Assembly: GCA_036937835.1 (NCBI GenBank)
Contig: CM072870.1
Location: 24,753,501 to 24,817,500, forward strand
DNA: 64,000 bases
Source of the DNA: Pampus argenteus
Lineage: Eukaryota; Chordata; Actinopteri; Scombriformes; Stromateidae
Direction: 5' to 3'
Shown here piece by piece: positions 26,421 to 37,303 of the stretch. Numbering within the stretch: position 1 is the first letter of the stretch; every line of letters starts with the position of its first letter. The notes under the pieces were generated by a model, which saw only the letters and a list, made by a program, of their open reading frames with translations, had not been told where the DNA came from and did no database searches. A program made the translations under genes and the position numbers.

Positions 26421-27916
26421 CACGCCTATGCCACGCACACATTGGTCTGTCGCCATGACACCATATGTAGAGTTAATGTGTAACATATTAAAATGTCTCT
26501 GGGAGGGAGTGATGAAAGACTTCAAAAAACCTAAACACTTTAAAGTCGCGAGCCCATCCCTCATCAAACATTTTAACACTTATAAGTTTAGCTTTATAAA
26601 TGAACAGAAGAACAGAAGGCTTCATGTGAATATATGCAAAATCCTGCTCACACTTCACTAAACATTATTCCTTAGCTGGAAATGCTCTGAAAATATATGA
26701 AAGTATTGTAGATTTGCTTGTGATTGTTGCAGGGCTGCAGTTTCATTAGTTTTAAGGCCATGACATGTACATCTAACTCACTTCAAGTTCAGCACATCTG
26801 CATTATTAAAGTATCCAAGAGGGACAGTATTCATGCTGCTGCAGCTTATGGGACGCTGCTGCTGCTTCTCTTAGTAAATCTTAGTAACTTTTACAGTCCA
26901 GCTGGTGTGAGGGGTGACTTCTTTTAGTAATTTGGGTACAAATTAACACCCCATTATTGCAGCACTAGAAACCATTTCCAGTTAGTAAAATTAGGTTCTT
27001 GCTACCAGATAAAGAGGAGGAAGTGTTCAGGTCAGACAATTCTCGGAACAAACTAATTCATACGACGTGTTGTCTGTAGAGAGAATGGGGGCATGCTATA
27101 TATACTGGTTTAAATGCACACACTTACAGTGTTGCACTTATTTCTATGCACAAAAAGTGATAGGAGTAGTCAGGAGAATGAAGAAGGAGAGCTTCAGATA
27201 CACCTTGGCTGCACTTGATGGGTTCACTATTTCAGAAAGGTACAGAGTTTTTGAATGCAATTGTTTTCCAGTTGTGACATTGACTTTTTATGAAGCAGGT
27301 TATGGTGGATATTTTCACATACAAAATATGACTACCACCCTGGAGGCCATGATCACATCATGTGTCTTTGTGTCTGTTTTCTTTGACCACTATCTTTCCT
27401 GGCTGTAACAAAGCACCTGAACTTAACCAGACCTTAACTGCTAATGAGAACATTTTCGCTAGTAATTTTTGAGAGATATTGGAAGTCTTAGACAAACAAA
27501 CTTTTTAAATTTCTTTTAAGGACTTGTTGCCTTATTGTGGTTTCCGCTGCCCGCCCATGCTTCTCATAAAGGAGCACAGGCTGCACCGGCCTTTAATGTG
27601 TGTTATCAGACGTCAGGGGAAAACGACATGCCTTGAAGCAGTTTGAAAAAAAACACACACAACACTGATGAGGCTTTTCTTATCTGGCCTCTGTGAGGCC
27701 TCCAATCAAAGACAGATATTTGACTTGGTGGCAGCATATGAAACTAGTCGTAGCCTGCTCTTTGCTCTATGTCCTAAACACTATGTCTCCCTCTCTCTGT
27801 CACACACACACATATGAGAACACACACAGAAACAGACTTGTAATACAAAAACAGAGCAGTCTTATCTTCATCTGTGTTCTGCTGTTTTGATGAATGTTCG
27901 GATGTTTTTCCTACAG

Positions 27917-27927
27917 CACCCAGTGAG
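27917..27927 (+). other. Candidate 11-nt microexon (unverified)
   Basis: A strong acceptor (GTTTTTCCTACAG) and a near-consensus donor (GAG|GTAAGTA) lie only 11 bases apart around CACCCAGTGAG. Its size is in the range of vertebrate neural microexons, but such spacing also arises by chance. Confidence 0.1.
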
Positions 27928-28336
27928 GTAAGTAGCCCACACGCACACACACACACGTACACTGACATAGTAGAAGGACTATGGGACAGGTTAGGCAGGT
28001 TTTTTTCCACTAGACTGGGACTAAACATGAGCTGCTTGCTTAGGAGCAGCTTACACCATCACCACCCACTTCACACAGACCTGCTGGAAATCCTGACTTC
28101 TCAACGACAGCCATTCTCACACTTACCTTTGTGTCCCTTATCGGCAAGTACAAGTTGCTCAACAGGGCAATGTTGTTCAAGAGTACAAAAGTATGTGGAT
28201 GTTGCAAGTAGTGGAAAATGTTGAGGACTGGTAGAGTTCAGGAACTATGTGTTAACTTTAGCTGCAAAAAAGAAGTGCATTACACACACAAATATAAGTT
28301 AAAGTCCTCTGCAAGACGTTGGGACTCTCTGAACCT

Positions 28337-28455
28337 TCAAATCAAATCAAATTTTATTTGTATAGTCCAAAATCACAAAATACATTTGTCGCAGAGGGCT
28401 TCACAATCTGTACAGGGAATGACACCCTCTGTCCTTAGACCCTCGATCGATTCGA
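28337..28455 (-). mobile_element. L2-like LINE 3' tail (copy A, minus part)
   Basis: Nearly identical to the starts of the copies at 41184 and 52384 (CAAATCAAATTTTATTTGTA, then the CAGAGGGCT block, then ACACCCTCTGTCCTTAGACC). Those copies show it is the reverse complement of the LINE 3' terminus. Here only about 119 bp remain, joined directly to L2 coding sequence in the opposite orientation. Confidence 0.85.
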
Positions 28456-28462
28456 TGTAGCC

Positions 28463-29426
28463 AGGCTAACAGAGAACCACAGCTCTATTGAGTCATCTAT
28501 TCCTTTAAGCCTAACTAGTAATGACTTCATGAGCTTCTTTAATGATAAAATTCTAAATATCAGAGACAAAATTCATCACTTTTTGCCCTCAACAGGCAGT
28601 CATCTGATTTCAGATACAGCAAGTTTGGAAATAGCTATAAAACCTGATATATATTTAGACTGCTTTTCTCCCATCGATGGTCAACAATTAACTTCAATAA
28701 TTTCTTCATCTAAGTCGTCAACCTGTCTCTTAGACCCCATCCCAACCAGGCTGCTTAAAGATGTATTACCTTTAGTTAGCCCTTCCTTGTTGGATATGAT
28801 TAATCTGTCTTTATTATCAGGATATGTACCACAGTCCTTTAAAATAGCTGTGATTAAGCCTCTTCTTAAAAAACCAACTCTAGATCAAGAGGTTTTAGCC
28901 AATTACAGACCGATATCAAACCTTTCTTTCATCTCGAAGGTACTTGAGAAAGCCGTAGCCAACCAACTATGTGATTTTCTCCATACAAACAGCTTATTCG
29001 AGGAGTTTCAGTCAGGATTTAGAGTAAATCATAGCACAGAGACCGCACTAGTTAAAGTTACAAACGACCTCCTAATGGCATCAGACAAAGGATTGCGCTC
29101 CCAGGATGGTGGGTTCCTTGTGGTTCCTATAGTGTCTAAAAGTAGATTGGGAGCCAGAGCTTTCAGTTATCAAGCTCCTCTTCTGTGGAATAAACTACCA
29201 CTCTGTGTTTGGGATGCAGACACGGTCAACACCTTTAAGAGTAGACTTTCCTTTTTGATAAAGCTTTTAGTTAGGGCTGGCTCAGGTCATCCCTTAGTTA
29301 TGCTGGCATAGGACTAGACTGCTGGGGGACTCACACACTCTCTCATGTTACTAACTAAACTTCTTCCCCAGAGTTTCTGTGCTCTCTCGTCCAGCAGGTT
29401 CTTGTGGACTGTGTCTGCTGCTGTGG
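28463..29426 (+). mobile_element. L2-like LINE, internally deleted (copy A, plus part)
   Basis: Plus-strand L2/Maui-like sequence: the region before the reverse transcriptase, the RT fingers, then the extreme C-terminus and the first part of the 3' UTR. It ends within the same 3' UTR motif that is found inverted at 41610-41665. The catalytic palm is missing. The 3' UTR match stops at 29426, where a minus-oriented L2 piece begins. Confidence 0.85.
28529..29311 (+). pseudogene. Fused L2-like ORF2 fragment lacking the RT palm
   Basis: A 260-codon uninterrupted frame from an L2/CR1-type LINE ORF2. Residues 1-190 cover the segment before RT and the RT fingers (LLKKPTLDQEVLANYRPISN, EFQSGFRVNHSTETALVKV). 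At about base 29092 it jumps in frame to the C-terminal tail (LRSQDGGFLVVPIVSKSRLG, PLLWNKLPLC). The region that should hold the FDTID, GVPQGSVLGP and YADD motifs, visible in the copy at 53000-54234, is absent. It therefore cannot reverse transcribe. The endonuclease domain is also absent. That it stays open despite the deletion is probably chance or recency; domestication is possible but unsupported. Confidence 0.85.
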
Positions 29427-29606
29427 AGAAAATCACAAAGCTGATTGGCTACGGCTTTCTCAAGTACCTTAGAGATCAATGAAAGGTTTGATATCGACCT
29501 GTAGTTGGCTAAAACCTCTTGATCTAGAGTTGGCTTTTTAAGAAGAGGCTTAATTACAACTGTTTTAAAGGACTGTGGTACATATCCTGATAATAAAGAC
29601 AGATTA
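29427..29606 (-). mobile_element. L2-like LINE RT fragment (inverted piece)
   Basis: The minus strand encodes NLSLLSGYVPQSFKTVVIKP through VLEKAVANQLCDFLH, the same RT finger segment as on the plus strand at 28800-28990. The left junction shares TGG with its neighbour and the right junction falls near 29606. It is part of the rearranged cluster. Confidence 0.85.
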
Positions 29607-29609
29607 TTA

Positions 29610-29739
29610 TCTCCCATTAATCTTCAACAATTAACTTCAATAATTTCTTCATCTAAGCCGTCAACCTGTCTCTTAGACCCCATCCCAACCAGGCTGCCTA
29701 AAGATGTATTACCTTTAGTTAGCCCTTCCTTGTTGGATA
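29610..29739 (+). mobile_element. L2-like LINE fragment (second plus piece)
   Basis: About 130 bp nearly identical to 28672-28797 (AACAATTAACTTCAATAATT and the CCCATCCCAACCAGGCTGC block). Homology stops abruptly after TTGTTGGATA. With the preceding minus piece it forms a split, inverted second copy. Confidence 0.85.
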
Positions 29740-31500
29740 AAATTTGCTTGCCTTAATTAGACAGACTGAGTCAACAAGCATGCTCTTGTTTGTGAGTATC
29801 AGTATGGGCTATTCTGCAACTTAATGAGCACTGCATGTACAGTGTGTGTGGTCATGCATAACCTGTAAGTGTCCAGATGAGTGTAAAATGTGGATGTTAA
29901 GTGAACTAAAAAAGTTTTCAGTGTACCTCACTCTGGTTTTAGTTCTGTCCCAAAGCACAATGTAATGGAGCATGACAGCTCCCGGGTTCCCCGACAACCT
30001 CTGACCCCAATCACGGTGGTGTGGGACCCTACCCTACCTTACCCTATTCTCACACAGACACACACTCACTCACACACACACACCTCAGCACATTGTTTCA
30101 ACAGATTAGAGGAGATTGCCAGAAAACTCTGTCAGACATGCAGCTTGTGTGCACAGCAGAGCGATTTTGTGAAGACTGGGAAGAAAAGTTTCCACTTCCT
30201 GTCTGTCTCTTGTTTTCTCATGGATTACTTTTAAATGTTGGCATATAAAATTAATTTAAAGATGTATTATGTTTTTCTTTCTTAAATGAAGTTGTAATAC
30301 AATAAATATTTCATCACCAGCTGATATGAGTTTGTTTCGAATATAATAACACAATATATAATAAGAATATAATAACATAAGAAGAACCGGGGTGGTGCAT
30401 ATTATCACTTTAACTTCTGCACATAACTTTGTTTTATTTCATATAGAAATTCAGGGTTTGTTTCGCAAACGCCTACAGAGTACCCAAGTTCCTCCACATG
30501 CTTGACCCAACTTCAGGTTGCTGACACAGTTCAGTTCAGTTTCAATATATTGAGGTTCAATACATATGCAGGTGTAGCTGTTGCAGCACAGTAAATATTA
30601 AACAGTAACTTCTGTATTTTGTTGTGTCATTAACAAAGATTGTTTAATTTTCGGCAGCACTGTATGCATCTCGATACTTTCTCTCATCATTAAAATAAGG
30701 AACAACAAACACACTCAGACACTTACATCTGTCTGTCTGTCTCCTGGGGTTAGTGTCAGTGGTTGTCAGTGTGTGTGGCTGTGAGACACTTCTTATACTT
30801 GTGACAGAAGCCAAACCAAGCAGAAAAGAGGCCACCACACTTGTATGTACGTACACGCATTTATGCATCACACACACACACACCCACAAACACACAAGTG
30901 TGTGTGATGCAGATGTCCAGTGACAGCTCGCTGCTGGGGATCATCTGGAAGCAGCTGCCTGAGGGACAGAGGTCAACACACACACACACACACACATGCA
31001 CTCATGAGTACGTCATCGTGTTTGGTGCATGTTTAGCCACAGTGCTGTATGACCATGAAATGCAGTGAAATGCTACTGTTTCTACATATTTAACTCTTTT
31101 CAGTTTGTATAGTAAACCAGATACTGAAATGAATATAGCAGTATTAACTGGGAATGTAACTGCACAGTGATCCAATAAAACAGGAGGTAGAAGTCTACAC
31201 AACATGTCTAAATGCATTATTTTCTATCTTAAAACATGTCAACCATCTTTGGACCTGTAGTATTATATGCAGCAGCAACAGGTAAAGATTACGTTGAATT
31301 ACACTTGCATCATTTTGTGTATGTTTTGATGTTTTCTACATTGTTCATCTAGGTTGATGTTAACTTCACCTGCTTCACCTCTGAACCTTTTGTCTCCTTT
31401 CTGCCTCTCTTCACTGTTCTGTCACTTTATCCCCCTCACCATGCACCCATCCACCTTTGGCATGTACTCCACCCCACCTCCCTCTAAGCTGCTCCTGCAG

Positions 31501-31540
31501 CTGTATCGAAAGAAGAGAAGGAAGTAAAGAGGCAGATGAG
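31501..31540 (+). other. Candidate 40-nt exon (unverified)
   Basis: The acceptor AGCTGCTCCTGCAG and near-consensus donor GATGAG|GTAAGT enclose 40 nt. Two frames are open, giving CIERREGSKEADE or VSKEEKEVKRQM. The first is phase-compatible with the candidates at 16556 and 43093. No family is recognised. Confidence 0.14.
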
Positions 31541-31864
31541 GTAAGTGGAGGGAGGTGTAGGGGGGCAGAAGAAACCATAAACCCCTGTGGAGAGAGCTGC
31601 TCCATTCCCACACCACAGGTGACTACCCTCCATCCCTCCTCCATCTCTCCTGCCCTTCCTCCCTCTTTTCTCTCTCATCTTCCCTCATTCATCCCAACCA
31701 CAGAGCAAAATAAATTAATTGTGAAAGCCACACATATCCATTAAACTGCATCAAGACAGATTTTTTCAAAAGCATAACTTAAGTGGCCTAAAACATGCCT
31801 GCTCATCAGATAAGTCTCAAGAGCCTGGATTACATTTTCATTTCATTTCATGAACATTCGACTA

Positions 31865-33461
31865 AACTGGGTATGGAAAGTATTCAGACCCCTTTAAATT
31901 TTTCACTCTTTGTTTCATTGCAACCATTTGCTAAAATCAAAAAAGTTCATTTTATTTCTCATTAATGTACACTCAGCGCCCAATCTTGACAGAAAAAAAA
32001 CTGAAATGTAGAAATTTTTGCAGATTTATTTAAAAAGAAAAACTGAAATATCACATGGTCATAAGTATTCAGACCCTTTACTCAGTATTGAGTAGAAGCT
32101 CCCTTTAGAGTAGTACAGCCATGAGTCTTCTTGGGAATGATGCAACAGGTTTTTCACACCTGGATTTGGGGATCCTCTGCCATTCTTCCTTGTAGATCCT
32201 CTCCAGTTCCTTCATGTTGGATGGTGAACGTTGGTGGACAGACATTTTTAGGTCTCTCCAGAGATGCTGAATTGGGTTTAGGTCAGGGCTCTGGCTGGGC
32301 CAGTCAAGAATGATCACAGAGTTGTTCTGAAGCCACTCCTTTGTTATTTTAGCTGTGTGCTTAGGGTCATTGTCTTGTTGGAAGGTGAACCTTCGGCCCA
32401 GTCTGAGGTCCTGAGCACTCTGGAAGAGGTTTTCTTCCAGGATATCTCTGTACTTTCCTTTAATTGCAACGAGTCGTCCTGGATGAAAAACACCCCCATA
32501 GCATGATGCTGCCACCATGTTTCACTGTGGGGGTTGTATTGGGCAGGTGATGAGCAGTTCCTGGTTTTCTCCAAACATAACTTAGAGTCAATACCAAAAA
32601 GTTAAATCTTGGTCTCATCAGACCAGAGAATCTTATTTCTCATATTCTGGGAGTCCATCATGTGTTTTTTTGGCAAACTCTATGCAGGCTTTCATATGTC
32701 TTGCACTGAGGAGAGGTTCCCATCAGGCCACTCTGCCATAAGGCCCTGACTGGTGGAGGCTGCAGTGATAGTTGACTTTGTGAAACTTTCTCCCATCTCC
32801 CTACTGCATCTCTGGAGCTCAGCCACAGTGATCTTTGGGTTCTTTTTTATCTCTCTCACCAAGGCTCTTCTACCAGTTTGGCTGGACGGCCAGGTCTGGG
32901 AAGAGTTCTGGTCGTCCCAAACTTCTTCCATTTAAGGATTATGGAGGCCACTGTGCGCTTAGGAACCTTGAGTGCTGCAGATTTTTTGTTGTAACCTTGG
33001 CCAGATCTGTGCCTTCCCACAATGCTCTCACTGAGCTCTTTGGGCAGTTCCTTTGACCTCATGATTCTCATTTGCTCTGACGTGCACTGCGAGCTGTAAG
33101 GTCTTATATAGACAGGTGTGTGCCTTTCCTAATCAAGTCCAATCAGTTTAATTAAACACAGCTGGACTCCAATGAAGGAGTAGAACCATCTCAAGGAGGA
33201 CCAGAAGAAATGGACAGCATGTGAGTTAAATGTGAGTGTCACAGCAAAGGGTCTGAATACTTATGACCATATGATATTTCAGTTTTTCTTTTTTAATACA
33301 TTTGCAAAATGTTCTACATTTCTTTTTTTTTCTGTCAAGATTGAGTGCTGAGTGTAAATTAATGAGAAATAAAATGAACTTTTTTTTAATTTTGGCAAAT
33401 GGTTGCAGTGAAACAAAGAGTGAAAAATTTAAAGGGGTCTGAATACTTTCTGTACCCACTG
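31865..33461 (-). mobile_element. Tc1-like DNA transposon, full length, inactive
   Basis: A 1,597-bp element flanked by TA on both sides (31863-31864 and 33462-33463), as expected for Tc1/mariner. The outer terminal repeats carry GGAAAGTATTCAGACCCC and its complement. An inner repeat of AAGTATTCAGACCCTTT lies about 200 bp inside each end (near 32065 and 33247), giving the IR/DR structure with long (about 215 bp) inverted repeats. The transposase lies between them on the minus strand and is broken. Length, termini and target site all agree with the family. A second, solo terminal repeat of the same family is at 58689-58815. Confidence 0.95.
32105..33071 (-). pseudogene. Tc1-like transposase, frameshifted and catalytically mutated
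   Basis: About 322 codons' worth of sequence against roughly 340 in the family, spread over several frames. N-terminal piece (32856-33071): a helix-turn-helix and a GRPAK AT-hook-like motif. Next (32692-32931): a second helix-turn-helix with LVREIKKNPKITVAELQR. Then WSDETKI, holding the first catalytic Asp (codon 32617-32619), with an in-frame stop just after it. The C-terminal piece (32105-32518) has FQQDNDPKHTA with the second Asp, then SPDLNPIQHLWRDLK exactly 34 residues on. The third catalytic residue, normally Glu, is Gln (codon 32267-32269). Frameshifts, the stop and the Glu-to-Gln change each predict loss of cut-and-paste activity. Confidence 0.93.
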
Positions 33462-33746
33462 TAAGTTTAAAATATTATCTATGTACAAAACTGCTTTTGA
33501 AAAACAATAAGAAAAAAAATATGAAAAACATAAATTTCAAAAAAATTTCTAAAGTTGTTAGATTTCACTAATTCAGGTTTTAAATGAGATGTCATCAAAT
33601 TCTGACACAGCTGAACTAAATAATATGTCACCACATTTTACTCAACAAGATTAGATTATTTATTCCTATTTATTATAAAGTGAAGAGGAAGAAGTCTATC
33701 TTCGTCAGAGGGCCAGGGTTAGTGAAGAGTCATGGGACACACAGGG

Positions 33747-33747
<1 letters not shown>

Positions 33748-33785
<38 letters not shown>
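33748..33785. repeat. (GT)n microsatellite
   Basis: Perfect run of about 19 units. Confidence 0.97.
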
Positions 33786-33786
<1 letters not shown>

Positions 33787-34268
33787 TCTAGGTATTCCTA
33801 ACAGAGTGGGGTCAAAAAGAAAATTCCCTTAATGTAAATCATTGATTTTAGGGTGAACACTTGTCAATCAGATTAGGGTTATGCTTATGGGTCTGCAGTT
33901 AGTCTGATTGACTGCCATACCTGAACAGGTGCGATAGTCAATCTCTGTACTAAACTTCATCCTGACTGCTGTACACCTACACTGTGGTCTGGTGGTTTAT
34001 TTATATATAAAAATTATTTATATATATTATTATATATATATATATAAAATGTTTTTGTCCCTAATTATTGACTCTTTGTGAACTTTTCATGCATTGACAA
34101 CAGCGAGAATAGTTATCAGATTAGACTGCTGGAGTTGCAGCTCCAGTATTTACTACCGGTACCTTCCTTGTAACTCTCTCTCTGTTTCTCTCTCTCTCTT
34201 ATTTGAGCCAAAGCATGAGCTCACCTGGCAGTGAAACATGAGGGTTCAAGTTCCACAATAGCCCTATC

Positions 34269-34272
<4 letters not shown>

Positions 34273-34308
<36 letters not shown>
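34273..34308. repeat. (GT)n microsatellite
   Basis: Perfect run of about 17 units. Confidence 0.97.
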
Positions 34309-34309
<1 letters not shown>

Positions 34310-35448
34310 TATCACACATCATCTCCTGTTTGGGTTTCAGTAGGTTACACACGGCTGCTGAGAGGAGGCTGTATGATTACCATTCATAGTGCTACAATGA
34401 GCTCATTTGATTTCATACACACAGTCACACACACATGCACACAGTTCAATGCACTGAATTGAACATAAACACACACTGATTTGCTGTGGAATAAATATTG
34501 AACATCCTAAAATACTAAAATACACGTGTAGTTGCTGAAATCTGTAACTTTGGTTGAGATGCTGCTGATGTTCATCAGAAAGTTAACAGTAAGGCTTTCT
34601 ACTTTTTTGACTATGTATTGATATCACTTTTACTTAGTTAACTACAGTCAGAAACATAGTTAGTAACCTATTAATCTCCACTATGATCCAGGTTGTATTT
34701 TATATTCAATAAACTACAAAGTCTAAATAATAAAATAATAATAATAAATAATCATAATAGTAGCTCATTCATTCTATTATAGCTTGCAGTATAGCTTTGC
34801 TCTACCTTACTGAAATGAAAGCAGTGTAGTATTTAATAAAATCTATTTCTTCCTCTGCAGGTAGAGAAAGGTCTAACCTAAATACCTAAACAATAATATG
34901 AAAATGAAAGAAGTACCTACTCTGTTGTAACCTGATGTTAAAAAAAGATAAAGTTATTCTGTCCCATGTTTTTAAGCATCACTTGTCCCAGCTATATCAT
35001 TTTTTAATAAGAGCAGACTATAATCTATAACATTTTCATTTATATCATGATATAATACTTTAACTGTAGCATCAAATTAAATAAACAATAAAACTGTATT
35101 TTATTTAAAGTATCTTAATATCAAATTGAGCTGAGAAGAATGTAAAACTTTTAAAGACCCGCATGTACCCTGATGCGACAGGTAGGTGACCTTTACTGCA
35201 TAAGATAAGGTTAAGCAAGCTGTCAGATGTCAATTTCAAAGGCTTTGTTTTAATTCCTAAAGCTTTCTTGGCATGTAATGTATGTGCTGGAAATGAACGT
35301 GACACGTACGAAATCGTAAAAGTCAATCGCAAATGTCATTTGAACCAAGTCGGACAGAAATCACAAACACAAACTTTGTCAAAATATGAAACCAGGTGAG
35401 GCCTGCATGAGGTGAAGCTTAAAACCTTCAGCATGGCCCACATATTAT

Positions 35449-35462
35449 GTTACCACGGCAAC
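35449..35462. promoter_or_regulatory. Perfect RFX X-box palindrome
   Basis: GTTACCACGGCAAC fits GTTRCC-NN-GGYAAC exactly. It is the second perfect X-box in the window. No nearby transcription start is recognised. Confidence 0.45.
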
Positions 35463-35959
35463 TACAGTACACCTATGTTTCTAGCAGCCAACCACTAAAC
35501 CCTGTGTGACCTGCTAATTACCACACACACACACACACTAGCACACACATACACATAGACCTATGCAGGTGATTACTAAATAAACATACGTTAGACAGGT
35601 TGTCAGGAAGACAGGCTGGCTGGTTAGTAGACCGACAGATAGTTAGGAGAGTGAGACAGCAAGTTGAGTAGTAATACAGACAGGTGATCACCTCCACCTC
35701 CTTATTTATTTGTTTTTAGCTGGAAAACTATGAAGAACTATGAGGTAGTCAGACAGACAGGTAGTTCAAGTTAGTATAGAGGCAGAAAGGTATGTCAGAC
35801 AGGTACAGAGGCAGATAGACAGGTTAGCTGGTCTACTTGCTCATAACAGCTGTAATTATTGAATTAGTCTGAAAGTTCAATCCAAGGCCTCCTCACATTT
35901 CATATTGGAGCTAAACTGCACCACAGAGCCGTAATCCTCTGCTTGCTAGTCCTGGATTA

Positions 35960-35960
<1 letters not shown>

Positions 35961-36005
<45 letters not shown>

Positions 36006-36006
36006 A
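35961..36006. repeat. (GT)n followed by (GA)n
   Basis: About 19 GT units, then a short GAGAGAGA run. Confidence 0.96.
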
Positions 36007-36256
36007 TATGAGATATAAAAGCGAGCTTGCGTGTGTTTGTTTTTGTATATGAGAGTAAGTGCTTGTGTTTTCACTTTTCTCTCTGCTCCTCCTCCCCCCC
36101 CCTCTCTCTCTCTCACTCACACACACAACACACCTGTGTGAGTATTTTCAGGTGTATTTGGTTTGGTTGGGAGGGAGTGGAGTTTACTGTATTATCGGCC
36201 TGAGAAACCTCTGATCTCTAAATGCACTCGATTAAACCCTGCTGCTTGGAGGAGGG

Positions 36257-36260
<4 letters not shown>

Positions 36261-36288
<28 letters not shown>
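36261..36288. repeat. (CA)n microsatellite
   Basis: Perfect run of about 14 units. Confidence 0.96.
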
Positions 36289-36291
<3 letters not shown>

Positions 36292-36457
36292 CCAAGCAAA
36301 TCAGTGTTCACACTGGTTACACACACATCATACCTGTTGGCAACCACAGGTTTAGGCTATTTGATGAAAAGTACTGAAAAGGTTCTTCTTGTTGTAGCTG
36401 CACTGGGTCTAATCCTGCCTGCTGACAGAGTCTCATCCCCACCACTTCCTCATGTAC

Positions 36458-36483
36458 ACACACACACACACACACACACACAC
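36458..36483. repeat. (CA)n microsatellite
   Basis: Perfect run of about 13 units. Confidence 0.96.
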
Positions 36484-37267
36484 TGACTGGCAGCAGCTGG
36501 TCCAGGTTTGACACAAAAGGCTCAATCCTTAACTGGCAGGTTACACTTTTGTGAAGTTCCTCTGACACTGACATGTTTTCCACTTTTTAACTTGTCAAGA
36601 TGTCTCACACATTGTGTCTACTGCATTTAAAACATGAGGATATTGTTAAACATCTCATTCATTAGAATGGTAAACGAACAATAGCACAACACAATAGAAA
36701 ATGAAGAACAAAACAAAATCAGGCCATTGTGGAGGAGTTCTGTGCCTATTTTCATACAGATAGCACTGCACATCGTCTGCCACGCCCAGTCTGATCACTA
36801 TAGTATTGTATCAGTCTGAGCCATCAGTGTATGCAGTCATCTGGAAAACTCTGCAACTGTTACCTTCCTCCTCTGTCAGCACCTCAACTTAACAGTATTG
36901 TGAGCAAACACATACACCCACATGAACAGACAGGATGGACATAATTGGGGGACACACGTGCTTCACATGTACACATCCACCTTTACACTGTCCATGAACC
37001 ACTGTTTCTGTGCTGTTCAGTTACTCTACATATAATCTACAACTCTTCAAGGTAGGAATTTTTCAATAACTCTCTTTCAAAAGGCTTCCATGAACTGCAG
37101 TGAAATAAAAAAAAACAACAATCAAATATTTCCTCGTATTATTCATTCTGTACTACAGAGAACCATTATTTTAACATTATGACATGAGTCCTTCAAAGGA
37201 CTTTTCTGCATGAAACTCACGAAAGATGAATGTTGTGTAAGGAGGGAAAATTCCACACGTCTGAGGC

Positions 37268-37274
<7 letters not shown>

Positions 37275-37302
<28 letters not shown>

Positions 37303-37303
37303 T
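37275..37303. repeat. (CA)n microsatellite
   Basis: Perfect run of about 14 units. Confidence 0.96.

Larger units (their letters stand above)
18510..28336. other. AT-rich gene-free stretch
   Basis: No recognisable gene. It contains an (AAG)n array, fragments resembling fish repeats (20509-20575, 23268-23345 and 23640-23700), an X-box palindrome (21369), short CA/GT runs and a possible regulatory island (26285-26420). The remainder shows no structure I can name. Confidence 0.6.

Noticed and set aside
27874..28224. 116-codon plus-strand frame
   Set aside because: It includes a CA-rich stretch and no recognisable domain. Only the embedded 11-nt splice-bounded piece was kept as a weak candidate.
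33995..34050. TA-rich palindromic patch considered as a microRNA-like hairpin
   Set aside because: It is low-complexity TATA/ATTA sequence without a defined stem or mature arm.
34200..34270. GGGTTCAAGTTCC, resembling a tRNA/SINE B box
   Set aside because: No matching A box at the right distance and no cloverleaf can be drawn.
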